A stretch of DNA of 62,000 nt. Origin: Lingula anatina. Lineage: Eukaryota; Brachiopoda; Lingulata; Lingulida; Lingulidae. This document shows, one piece after another, positions 37,197-49,255 of the stretch (position 1 is the first letter of the stretch; each line of letters starts with the position of its first letter). The DNA lies in NCBI RefSeq assembly GCF_001039355.2, contig NW_019773848.1, positions 49,635-111,634 on the forward strand. Reading direction: 5' to 3'. A model generated the notes under the pieces. That model was not told the origin of the DNA, made no database searches, and saw only the letters and a list, made by a program, of their open reading frames with translations. The position numbers and the translations under genes are program-made.

Positions 37197-38217
37197 ATGG
37201 CACCAAAGAGGGCTCGTTCTCGTAGTAGAAGTGCAAAATCACCTGTGCGCAGGGTAGCTGGCGGTGTTACCAAGAGAAGAACTAAGAGAGGTAATTTTTT
37301 TTTCATTTATTGTTTAGTTTTGTTATGTGTTACATTTATTATTGGTATTGAAAAGTTACTAGAATTTCGGTAACCACTTGATAAGTAGAGCCATCTATCT
37401 GTTCTCTCTCTCTCTCTCTTTTGTGCAAAATAGTTTTAATCATTATTAGTTTTTTTAACTTTGTTAAAAAAACAAAACAAAGCATCGATTTAAAATTTAG
37501 ATTTGGGTTTTTATATATTGACTGTACTTGATTTTCTTACTTCAAAAAAAAATTATTTTCTAGCCGCCAGACCAAAATCCCGAGTCAGAAAAGCAGCCAA
37601 AGCCGTGGCTAAGGTAATTTTTTTCGTTCGGTTAATATCTGTTATTTGAAAAATACCAAGAATAAGAACTTGCCTTAAACCCCCTAGCATTACTTACTTT
37701 ATCATTCGCTAATTGAATTTATGTTAACTTTCTTTTTATTTTTCAGAGGGCACGCTCTAGATCGGGTCGTCGCCGTAGCCGTTCAAAATCTGCCCGTCGC
37801 GCCCGTCGTAGTCGCTCCAAAAAGGCTGCAGCAGCTGCAGCAGCAGCAGCAGCTGAAGAAGTGGCTGCAGCAGTAGCTCCCGCTCGAAAAAGGAAAGCCC
37901 GCTCTGCATCCAAACGTAGAGGACGATCTGCTTCTAAGCGATCTCGCTCAAGAAGCAAGAAACGTGCCCGCTCCGCCAGCAGGAAGAGGCGTGGCCGTTC
38001 AGCTAGCAAGAGAAGACGTGCCCGTTCTGCAAGTAAACGTGGCCGTTCCCGCAGCGCCAGACGTTCCCGATCCCGCAAGGCCAGTAAGGCACGCTCCAAG
38101 TCCCGCAGGCGCCGCTCCCGCTCCCGTAAAGCAAGCAAGGCACGCAGGGCTCCACGCAGAGCTCGCAAAGCTCCTGCACGCAGAAGAAGAAGAAGAAGAG
38201 CAAGAAAGAGCGCATGA
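37197..38217 (+). CDS. protamine-like sperm nuclear basic protein (three exons)
   Basis: Exons 37197..37290, 37564..37613 and 37747..38217 join in frame to 204 aa. The protein is almost entirely Arg, Lys, Ser and Ala. It has an MAPKRARSRSRS start, a central Ala-rich block (ten Ala then EEVAAA) and degenerate repeats around RSASKR and SRSRS, ending in a run of Arg and KSA. Such proteins replace or supplement histones on sperm DNA; Ser next to Arg suggests phosphorylation control. No winged-helix (H1-type) globular domain and no RRM is present, so it is neither a histone H1 nor an ordinary SR splicing factor. A poly(A) signal AATAAA lies at 38405-38410. Sperm expression is inferred from composition. 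Confidence 0.8.
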
Positions 38218-38687
38218 AAGCAGATTGGACCAACTCCCAACCCTTTTACTTTTTGGACAATCAGAACATGACATTTAGGCATTTAAACTCATCATATATC
38301 TAAAGACATACACGTCTATTCAGAAATAATATTTATCAAAACATTGGCTGAGTACGATGGTTAGTGAACAAAGTTGCCCCAGGGCACGGCTTACGGAAGA
38401 AATGAATAAACATAAAAATCAAATCAATTTTTGTTGGGTTTTCATTTTTCTTTTCTGTTGTTTTCCATGCACGCGGCTGAAATTATGGTTGTGTGAAATT
38501 TCTATTAAACATTTTTTTACTAAGGATTATGGAATAGAGTCGCCAATCACAGTAATACAATGCTCAACAAAATATTTGTCAAATCGAGAGATCAAAACTT
38601 TTCGTTCTTTCATTTTGCTCTTCAATTAGTGTCAGCGAAAAAAAAGCAAGTTTTGGCATGAATACCATTTTAAATAGAATGGCTTGG

Positions 38688-38688
<1 letters not shown>

Positions 38689-38738
<50 letters not shown>
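38689..38738. repeat. (AAT)n microsatellite
   Basis: About 16 AAT/ATA units. Confidence 0.95.
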
Positions 38739-41501
38739 GCGTGCTAAGAAAAAATATTCCATCTATGACATTTCTCTGCTTTAGATCTACATATATTTAT
38801 AGTCACCTTATTTTTTTTTCTCTCAGTCAACATCATTATTGAGAACCATTTTGTTTTACTATTCTATTCGAGTATATGTCATTTTGTCACCAATGCAAGA
38901 TTGTCATAATTAATTGTCTTAAATGAACAATATCTTAGGCCTTTCTTTATACTTCATTTTATGCTTCTACCGAATGTACGAATGTACGAATGCGTTAGTT
39001 GAGAATATGTGAATATCGTTGATGGAGACAAAATTTGCAACCTGGAGAGGGAAGCTCTTAAAAATACATTCTTATTTTGAGAGTTCACCGCCAAGACATA
39101 GATGTAGATGTTTTAACAGAAAAATAACGGCTATGCCACTGTAACATTCGATTAGTATCAACGTTTGGATTATAATAATATCTAAAGCAGCATTCATTTC
39201 AATAAAGAAAAATCACCCTGTATTTCATTGACTGGGTATTTATTTTGAAAACAGACCATGACATTTTTTCTTATACGTTATTTTTACGGCAACATCAATT
39301 TCAATAAAGTGTAAGACGATAACGCAATTATTCAACTAATGCTATTTTAATCATTTAATGCTAAGAGCGTATAAAATTGCAATGTATATGTAGACCTATG
39401 ACTTGATAGGCTCCATATAGTAATCTTAATTCAAGTTTGTATTTGATGGCTAGTCATCCGTAGAGAATGAATAATATTTACCAGAACGGCTGTTGATACA
39501 GAAAGCATTCAAATATCTGTATTTATGAGAAAGTGGATTAGGTAGACATCTTTGTTCCGCAATCTGAAGAAATGTATACAGCAAACTTTCAAACAACAGT
39601 TTGTGAACATAAATGTACTGAATGGGTATGAATAGCGCGTGTGTACTACTAGCCATACGTATTTACATTAGTATTGAGAGCGTATCACTATGCAACCACT
39701 GCTTCACACGCACGCCGATAGTGGTGTGCAATCGGCTATGATGCCCTGTGTGTATGTATGTCAAGTCATACTGTTTAGAGACCTGCGCGAAGAGGGAAAC
39801 AAATATCAGAGTCCACTTTTACTGGGGTAGTTATGCTCGGATATACCTAGTGTAAGAAAAATAATCCAGTTGATGTTAAATTTCTTTGGATTCTGAAATA
39901 GGCAGAGGAAACTCGAAGAGACGATTGCTTATAAATTTCCGCCAGTAGGAGTCGAGGTGTATTGAACACAGAGTGAATAAGATGACCGCCGCTCCACGAG
40001 GGCCATTATATAAATGAATTAAAATGTCCAAGAAAAAGGTGAGTAACCCTATCGAAAGAGTTTGAATGGCCATAAAAATTGCTACTTGTTTTATATACGG
40101 TTAACATTTTAGGATTTTTTCACATTTCAACTGTTTATCAGTACGCATTTGTAGGCACACATTACTCCGATCACTGACTTAGTATTTCGATTTAGCAAGT
40201 ATTCTGTCACATGATATCTAAACCTGAATACATATATTTTGTATGTAGTTTGTGTCAAGTGCCTTCTGTGGAATTTCTCTTATTGTATATAACTGATCAT
40301 TCGAGAAGGTTTGACTCAGGGAAAATTGTTTGGACCCGCATAGCAAGGAGTGATTTATCACTTATCAACATTTGCATGGTAACGGGCCGTGCTTGATGGA
40401 TAAGCTAAAGTCCCAGACATTCAGTGCTGCACAGCAGAGATTGCTACTACTGCGCGCGCTTTATTTCATTTTATCCTTGGCAACTATGTAAACACAAAAC
40501 ACTGCAACCGTACATTAAAGCCCAGAAACGTTATTTGGGTCAGGAAAGACTGATTAACCCGCATGTGAATAAGGCAAAGAGCACATATCAAATAAGACAC
40601 GGATAACAACTTCACGTTATAATATGCTTTCAAGTTTATTGATGTTAGAATATAGATCAACACACACTGAATATTTTCCACACAATGTTAAAGCACCGAT
40701 GTGGTTGGTTATCATTTATTTTCGATATATAATTATAGCTTTTTTGCTAAACGGACTCCTGCATGAATTCAACCTTTCTTTAATCGGTACAATTCTTTTT
40801 CTTATTTCTAATCTAGTTCATGTTTGTTATATCACGCAACGAAAGCCATTTGGTCGTTAGTAAACTTATATCATAGAGTAGTTAAATAAGTCATTGTGAT
40901 GATTTTCCATTTCCATTATTCGTTACTGAAGCACCTTAATTAACTTGTAAATCAAATATTTGCACAGTCGCATACATTTGTGTATGTCATTACAATAGTT
41001 AAAAGCAGAATTTCTGCTTCAACATATACCTATACAGTTTTATTGAGATTTTCTTTACATGTCAATCCTGTCTTGATTATTTTCTCACATTTGACTTTTT
41101 CAGGGGGCAAAGGGGAGATCGAAGGCTGGTCTGGTATGTACAATAATTTTGTCGACACATTTTCGAGAAAGCCTCCCATATCCATTAGTACTTTTCAACA
41201 TCAAAAGAAAAATTTTTTTAATAAAAAGGACAGCACAAAATATTGAGCGGTGCTGCATGTCAACATCTTTTTATCAATTTCTAAAATAGATGGGGGTTTA
41301 AGAAATATCCTCTGATACGTTCTCTCACAAAAATATATAGTAGATCGCCTATTATGAACACAGATTTGCATTTGTTGAAATGGGATGTATTTTACTTCCA
41401 TGTATTTCGACGCTTGTTAGTTTTCTGCACCAGATAATCATTGGAACCATCGCGGACAGACGTGGCAAAAGAAAGACTACGGGCCAACGGTCATGAGTAG
41501 G

Positions 41502-41758
41502 ACGGGTCCGTTCAGAATGAGCAATAGCTAGTGCGCGCTTACTCCATGGGGACTCTCGCTGAATGCTATCAGATTAAGATACGAACACGCCTCCTTCTGG
41601 CGTTGAGTAGAATGCAGAGAAGCTGGTGATTGTACGAGTACATATAGCAAACAAGAGGAAGATATTTTAATCTGTTAATCTGATTGCATGCAGCAAGAGT
41701 TCACGTGGAATAAGTGCGCAGTAGCTATTGCGACCTTACTCATTCTGAACGGCCCCGT
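41502..41758. mobile_element. 257-bp MITE with about 50-bp inverted ends
   Basis: The left arm starts ACGGGTCCGTTCAGAATGAG; the right arm ends CTCATTCTGAACGGCCCCGT. The arms match imperfectly over about 50 bases (41502-41554 with 41706-41758). Internal sequence is non-coding. No target-site duplication could be fixed by eye. Confidence 0.65.
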
Positions 41759-41978
41759 ATCCGTTCTCTAATCACTGTCTTTTTTTTTTTTTTGCTATAC
41801 TTGGTCAACTACTGACTACCAGACTATAGCTTTTGTATCTTTTTTATGAAAGCCGTATCACTGCTGATCTGTGTTCCAAATACTGCACCTAAATGCGTCT
41901 TTCTCGGGGGGAATTTGTTTAGAATGTTAATTTTATTTAGACTATCAATTATCATGCAGTTTGTGCATAGGCCTATAT

Positions 41979-41980
<2 letters not shown>

Positions 41981-42055
<75 letters not shown>
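41981..42055. repeat. (TA)n microsatellite
   Basis: About 37 TA units upstream of the CFAP119-like gene. Confidence 0.95.
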
Positions 42056-42058
<3 letters not shown>

Positions 42059-42485
42059 TATATGTAATCGTTCATCGATTCAAAGTGCATTGAAAAACCT
42101 GCAATAAGATTATTAACTTGAGTAAAAGAATAAGCTCTACGCTCCAGATGCTAGGCATGGAGTTTTAGATTGATAAAAACGACCGCGAGGAAATTAATAC
42201 TTACAGTGATGGCCTAACTGCGATAAGAAATATTCCCCGTACTGGCTACAAAATATATGTCTTAATTAAATTTTGACCTGAAAATACAATTAAGCACTAA
42301 CATCTATGGAATGGTTATGGTATTAGGTTTTATGATATGTTTTTGCAAGCTGTAAAAATCAGCTTTGGCTAACGACCCCGGGTTATGATGCTTTTTCTCG
42401 CAATAAGCTTGTCTTGGTTGTCGCCACACAGGGCGCTCTTTACCACAGGAGATCATAAAAAGACATAGCAACAATAAGTATCAAA

Positions 42486-45400
42486 ATGGCTTCAAAGGGT
42501 AGCCCATCGCAAAGTAGAACTGGTTCTAGGGGTAAGGGTGGGTCATCTGCATCGTCTGCAATGTCTTCAGGCCGAGGAAAGCGGAAGGGAAAGTTCAAGG
42601 AGACAAGTTTTGATTCTGTACGTATAGGTATAAACGTTGGGCGAGGTGTTTGCCCAAAGCGTGGAAAGTTGTTTACTAATTAATACAAGAAAGTTTATGC
42701 AAGCAATATGAATTATAAGAGTACAACGTCATCTACGCATATCAGGCAAGCGTCTCAAGAAATCACGAATTTGATATCTTATAATATATATTTATGAAAG
42801 GGACCTTTTTCTTTACATATGGTCATTTTTAATATGAACTTGCCCTTAGAAATTGTTATTGTACCAGTACATTTCAGTAAAGTACATTTACCGTTATTAT
42901 AAAATGTGAACCGATATCACCATATACTTGTGTACTGCACCATGACTTGTATATTGCAAAAACCTATGGTTAATTTGTTGTTATAATTTAAAGATAAATG
43001 TGAGACCAAAATTGTCAATTTGATTCTTTCAGGATGATGAAAAAGACCAGTCTTTGGCCTACAAAGTTTTGTCTTCAGTACAAACCCAGCAGCTCATGGA
43101 ATTAGATGTTGATCAGTTACAAAGGTTAAAAAATACTTTATTCAAGTTACTATTAGCACTAGTGTGTTTGAAATGTACATGTCTGTCAATACTAGTACAT
43201 GTATCCATACCATTGCTCACTTACCACTTGGAGATGCATACTGTAATCATTGCTGAAGTTGGTCATTCTTGTATGTAACAGGCATCAAGGCATTAATCCC
43301 AAAAATATCGATGGCACTTTTTTTCTTAAGAGTGTTAAGAGTACTTAAATATTTAACATCCATAATTTAAAAGATTTGAACTGTTTCTTCCTTGCCTGCA
43401 TATATGTTGTCCAACTATGTTTCATTATTTATTAATAAATATCCTCTTTTGAATGTTTAGCAAAATGGTTGAAGTGATGCAGTTGCCAAATCATACAGCT
43501 GACCTTAAAGAGGCAGCAATTTTAGACTACTATGTAGCAGGCTTCTGGTGGGGCAAGGAAAGAGGGTTTACTGTACAGCAACTATCAGGGTTTTTCACAG
43601 CTTTACACAGAATACTTGAAAATGTTAAAGGTACTAGTTCTGTTATTTGCATTCTTTGATTTGTGTATGGCATTTGTGTGATCATGGACTGTTTTGGTCA
43701 ATTTTTTTTTATTTTAAGAAGTGACCACACAAATAAAAAATATAAGATAAATAGATAAAATATTAGAATAAAATATTCTAATATCTATATATTTATTAGT
43801 GAATATGATACAAACAGATTTTCACCAATAAGTGGTTACAATAATAAAAAGTTGTTTGCCATGCATTCATGTAGACTTGCACAGAAAAAATTTGGAACAT
43901 TTGCTGTGTATATTTGGAATGGATTATAATAATTCTTTATGGAGAAGTGTTATAAGTAGAAATTGATTACTTTGAAATGATGTGTATTTGGGATATTTCC
44001 ACATTGTAAGTCTATCACATTTTTAAACCACAATTTAATCTCTTATGATTTCAGACAAGCATCTGTCAATGGTAGACAATTTGAAAGAGTTCAAGAAAAT
44101 GCTTGTGGGAGTTGGCCAGGAAAACCCAGAATCCCCAGGAGGACTTGAGTTCTTTGATTTAAATCAAGCAAAGATGGTTGCAGATTATCTACATACTAGG
44201 TTTGTAGTTGAAATTACATGTGAATTCTTCTTGTCCTTTTAAACAGCATCAATCATTATAATTCAATATATCCAGTTGAGTTCAGAGGTTCCAAGCAAAC
44301 ATAATAGTTAGTACTCCTAATTCTGAAATGGAGCTAATCTTACTTACATGCATATGTCTGTATTCTAGTAATGTGATGAATTATTTTCTCGTTTAGCATT
44401 TTTCAGCACTATAAGCTATATGAATTCATATTTTCCCACACACAAGCAGAGGAAATTATTGGTGCTGATGTAAGTATGTGCAGGGTGTATATAATTTTGT
44501 GTATTCAGCAGATCTTGATCATGATGAAAAATTTTCTTTTATAATTGAGTGCTGTTTAAACTAGTTAAATAGACATAAGCATCATACAGCATGGTTACAT
44601 GTTTATTATTATCATGATCATTTTTTATTGCCATACATAAATGCCAGCAAATTAAGACATTACTAGGTAGATAATTAAAAAGTATTTTAAATTTTAGTTG
44701 GATGTCAATGTTGCCAAACCTGCAGATATGCCATGGCCACCTCCCCTAGAGGAAGGAGTGCCAGAGGATATTTTTAATGAACACATTCGCACCCCTCCAC
44801 CAACACCACCCCCTGAAGTGAGCATTTGATCATTTACATATGTCAGCTAACTTCTTTTAATTATTTGAAGTGTCTCAGGATACTTCCTATCAATGCAGGA
44901 GTTTTATCATCAATTTGATGTACATTTTTGATGTAAATTTGTTAGTATAAACATGTATAGTTCCATAATGTAACCTCAGATATATTATAATTTAAAATGT
45001 TTTTATGTTGTCTGAATACATGCATGTTATTTAATCTCTTTTTTAATGTTATGGCTTTTTCATTTCATGGTAGCCTGAAGCTGAAGATGGAAATGAGACG
45101 CCAGATGATACCAGGTCTAAAGAAGAAATTGCTGCTCAGAAGGAGAGAGAAGCTTTTCTCATGGCGGAATTGGGTTCAGATCAGGTTAAGGCCATCCTCA
45201 GCAGTGTGGCTAAAGAAATGATAGGAGGGCTTTCAGTAAGTCAATGCTGATGATGAAATGCCTTCCTATGTTTCATACTGGAATTTTATATTTCACAGAT
45301 TTTCACAATGTCATATTTCATAAAAGAAAATGTCAACATTCTGCAATATGCTTATTGTTACTGAATCTGATTTAGTCACATTTTAGTGTTAGGGTTTTAT

Positions 45401-45597
45401 TATATTGTTCAAAGTACCCGGTAAGTACAAGTATGCTTCTGTTTCTTAGACATATTTCATTTTGGAGCTCAAATGTCATGGTTACATTTTGTCATTTTTA
45501 TTTTTCATTCCAGACTGAGATGGCATCCAAATTACGAGAAAGAGAAAACTCTATCATCAACAGGATAAACAAAATCCATAAAGTGGCAGACAGCTGA
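42486..45597 (+). CDS. CFAP119: CFAP119/CCDC189-like ciliary protein (eight exons)
   Basis: Exons 42486..42617, 43033..43124, 43461..43630, 44055..44199, 44397..44469, 44698..44817, 45074..45235 and 45514..45597 join in frame to 325 aa, all GT-AG. The protein has a Ser/Gly/Lys-rich tail (1-44), then a helical globular region with DYYVAGFWWGKERGFT and FQHYKLYEFIFSH, a Pro-rich TPPPTPPPE linker and a charged helical C-terminus. I recall the HxKLYxYVF-type motif and overall layout from CFAP119 (CCDC189, C16orf93), a cilia and flagella protein; no search was possible, so the name is tentative. Poly(A) signal AATAAA at 45964-45969. The start is the first ATG before a basic tail; small in-phase upstream exons at 40024 and 41104 could supply another start. 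Confidence 0.75.
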
Positions 45598-47398
45598 ATG
45601 TCATACTACTTGTATTTGGAGGGAAAACTAAGAAAGTTAAAAAGACAGTGTTTTAAAACAGCACAAGGAATTCATTGCCTTTATTCTTTACGGTGTGTGG
45701 AAAACCAAGTGCAATGATACAGTAATTTTAACTAGACTTAAAAGAACAAATGTGTTAATACACATCAACAGAGCTTTCTACACTGATGAATGTGCGTTCT
45801 GTTACATACACCATTGATTTTATTTGGAATCTATAAACCAAACAACTTTAAAGGTTAAATTTTCCCCCTTTCTTTCTTTTATTTTCATTTTTTTAAACAT
45901 TACTCTAAGATGTGCTTTATATTCAAAAAGCCTAAGCCTTTGTACATATATGTAAATACATTTAATAAAGTCACAGCAGAGGTTCTTTTTTTTTTGTTTT
46001 AAGAAAATAGACATTACACTCTTTAACTGCTAGTTTATAAGGTGTCACTGGAAATCATTTCAAACCATTTTCATTTTTGCGAGCGTAATTTCTGTTTATA
46101 GATTCTGCTAAAAGAAGTATAAATTGAAGAAGTATAAACAAACATTGAAGGCCGTTAATCACACTACCCAGTAAATGTGCCAATTTTCTTAAGTTGTCAG
46201 TAAAAAAGCATAAATTTTTGTGTTCTTTCGGAACAACTTATCCTTCTAACCAATAAAAAAGCAGCAATAAGGTTGATTTAATTGGTTGCTTAGCAGTGCT
46301 CACTCTCTCTCTTCTAGCTTTCCTATGATAGTAACGGTCCAGGTCACAAGAAGGTAGGCATCAATTTGACTTGCCAGCTCACCTCATTGATAGGAAAAAA
46401 GTTCCAGTCTAAATGTTCAAATTATGGCATGTTGGCAAAAAGTATGAATTTAATGGAGCCAAAAGTAATTACTTCAGGACATTTGGAGTTCATTACACTT
46501 TCAATATTTTACACTCGCAAAAATAGAATAGCATGCTCATTTCTAAATGTATTTTCAAGTCAGACCTTATGGACTACGCATGTCTATAGGCATATCAGGA
46601 TATCAATAAGTCAGTCCCCTAAAATAGATCTACCCGCTGTGCCCAAGAAAACCTTCTACTTAAAGGGATAATAACTCTTCGTATGAGATCTATATTTCAC
46701 AATAAAAACATTGTGAATAGCTCATAGAAATATAATATATTCTGTTTTACGACAAAAACAGCAGTTATAGCTATTATTCTGATATCTGAGATTGTCTCCA
46801 GATCACGTGACCTCCATTGATGGCTATACTCTGTTATAATCTCTTAAGAGATTTTAACAAAATACCAAACTTTTTAGAAAAAAACCAGGGACTAACTTTG
46901 AATGTAAAAATGGATTCATTAACCATTGGTAAGTATGGGAAAATTGTTGTTTACTCCAGGAAAATTCATTTTTTGGCCGAAAACAAAGAGTTATTATCCC
47001 TTTAAGTGAGAAAAACTTTATGTGTGCCCTGTGGAGTAAACTGTTTTATATGACAGAAAAAAAGAGACTAATCAGCCACCATAATTTACAGTGCAACATT
47101 ACATTAATTATCAGTAAATGGCAAAGATCTATTTAAACACAGGAAATTTCAGATAAATGGCAATCTCATATTTGATAAAATTGTGCCTGCGAATATGTTT
47201 AATACTTAGAAAAAAAAGCAATATATCTAAATATAAAAAATACAGTAACTCTTAGGCTAAAAGCAAAGGTTTGGGGTTACACATTTTAGTGCACTAGGTT
47301 TTTTCATCAGGAAGGAGGGGCCTAAAGTACAAGACCAAACTTGAAGGTGAGATATTTTTTTTCTCTATTTACTCCGTGTTTGTGAATCACTTTAAAAA
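45598..47398. other. intergenic region, convergent 3' ends
   Basis: It contains the 3' UTR of the CFAP119-like gene and a TTAA-flanked MITE. No gene is seen. Confidence 0.6.
46660..47005. mobile_element. TTAA-flanked MITE, copy 3
   Basis: It has TTAA at 46660-46663 and 47002-47005, terminal inverted repeats as in the PSPH intron copies and similar internal sequence over its full length. This independent location proves it is a dispersed mobile family. Confidence 0.8.
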
Positions 47399-48696
47399 TC
47401 AACATTTGAGCTGCAACAGACGATTATAATCGCTCTTTTGGTCAGTTGAAATACCATTAAAGGTAACTATATTAGCTGCATTCTCAAAAATTTTGTTTTT
47501 TGCTTTTTGTACCAGTTCCATAGATGGGACAGTTTCTGACACTTCAGAGAGATACGACGCTGCGGCTCCGGCAACAAATGGACACGCCATGGAGGTACCG
47601 CTTTTCTCCTCGGTGGCGTTATTTGCCCAGTTCGCATCACTTTCAATAAATACAGCAGGGGCATAAATGTCCACGCAAGGGCCATTGTTATACTCAGGCA
47701 CTGCTTGATCAAACCAGTTGGTGCCCCCAACACATAGTGCCTCCTCCTCACTTCCAGGCGAGTACTCGCATGCATCACTGCCGTCGTTTCCAGCAGCGAC
47801 CACCATGACAATTCCACTATCAACAAGACCAGCGACGGCTGAATTCACGGCTTTAGAATGTGGCCACCGAAGAGAGACATTTACCACAGACTTTCGTTGC
47901 GCTGCGCTGACTTGTTTTTGAATCCATTCGAGTCCACCCAGAAAATCAGAACTTGTTCCAGAGCCGTCTGACCTGATGACTTTTACCGCTATGATATTTG
48001 CACCTTTGGCCACCCCGTATTTTGTCCCACCCAATATCCCGGCCACGTGGGTTCCATGACCGTTATCATCGGCCGCCGTAGAGGTAATGGAATATCCATA
48101 AGTGACACGCCCTCCAAAATCTTCGTGATCTTTATTTATTCCGGTATCCACTACGTATGCGTCCACCCCAGCACCTGTTCCAGAACTGGACATTTTCAAT
48201 TTGTTGTCAAATGAATCTTCATTTACTGGCGAATCCAGTCTGTCCAGTCCCTGCAATTGAATTGAGCAGGATAAGTCTAGATTACAATTCCTCAAAAAAT
48301 TCATGTAAAAGATGACCATATCCCACAGATTCAAGTGTTAATGATCGAATGACATTCGAAAGTTTGAATGATGAAGTAGGAAAGTATGGTTGTCTTCAAG
48401 AATGGTAGAAGTATTGATCACAGAGCTTAAAGTTTTATATAAGAAGTCAGTTACAAAACTTGACAAAAAACTTTTCTGACGAAAATATTTTACTCTTACC
48501 CACGACAGATCACCCGAGGTGCTATACGAGGTACATTGTGTAACTGTAGTTATTAAGTCCGGCTCTATTATTTCAAAGACATCTGTGTTCTCTTGAAGTG
48601 TCCGAATTTGGCTGTAATGGTAGTTTCGTTTAAGATTTTATTCAAAACTAGTGCTAGTGACATCAAAAGGTACAACAGATGTTCCATTATGAGCAG

Positions 48697-48766
<70 letters not shown>

Positions 48767-49215
48767 TAAAATTGATTATACATATATGTTCAAAATTTCG
48801 ATACTACTTGAAACAATACATACATTCAGTAATATTACGTGTAAAAGTAAAACATATTTTCGTAATTCATTTTTCTTTGTAGAACGCAGCATTTGCTCTA
48901 AATTGAACGTATCTTCGTGGATATTTCTCTATAAATGGACGATTCAGGTGTCCATATGTATCAACGTAAATCTCTCAAATTCGTGGTTGCATGTTGTTGT
49001 TTATAAAATAAAGCTTTTTGGCTTACTTACTCTTCACTGATTTTTTTCAGTAGTATAAGGTTACTAGTTCTTCTGATGCCAAACTTGAAACGTCTTGGTC
49101 TCCGAATACCGGCACTTGCAAGCGCTCTGATCACTGCAATTAAAATTAAATGTACATAAAGGTAACAGGGCCCTGGAAGAAAACAGTAAAGCGCCTTTAT
49201 GCGGGCATGCTCAGG

Positions 49216-49255
<40 letters not shown>

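Larger units (their letters stand above)
38218..42485. other. intergenic region between protamine-like and ciliary genes
   Basis: No complete gene is recognised. It contains (AAT)n at 38689-38738, possible small exons at 40024-40038 and 41104-41133, a MITE at 41502-41758 and a long (TA)n at about 41981-42055. Confidence 0.5.

Noticed and set aside
37743-38282. Long minus-strand open frame (179 codons, Leu/Arg/Ala-rich) opposite the protamine-like gene
   Set aside because: It is the antisense shadow of the Arg/Ser/Ala codons of the spliced plus-strand gene.
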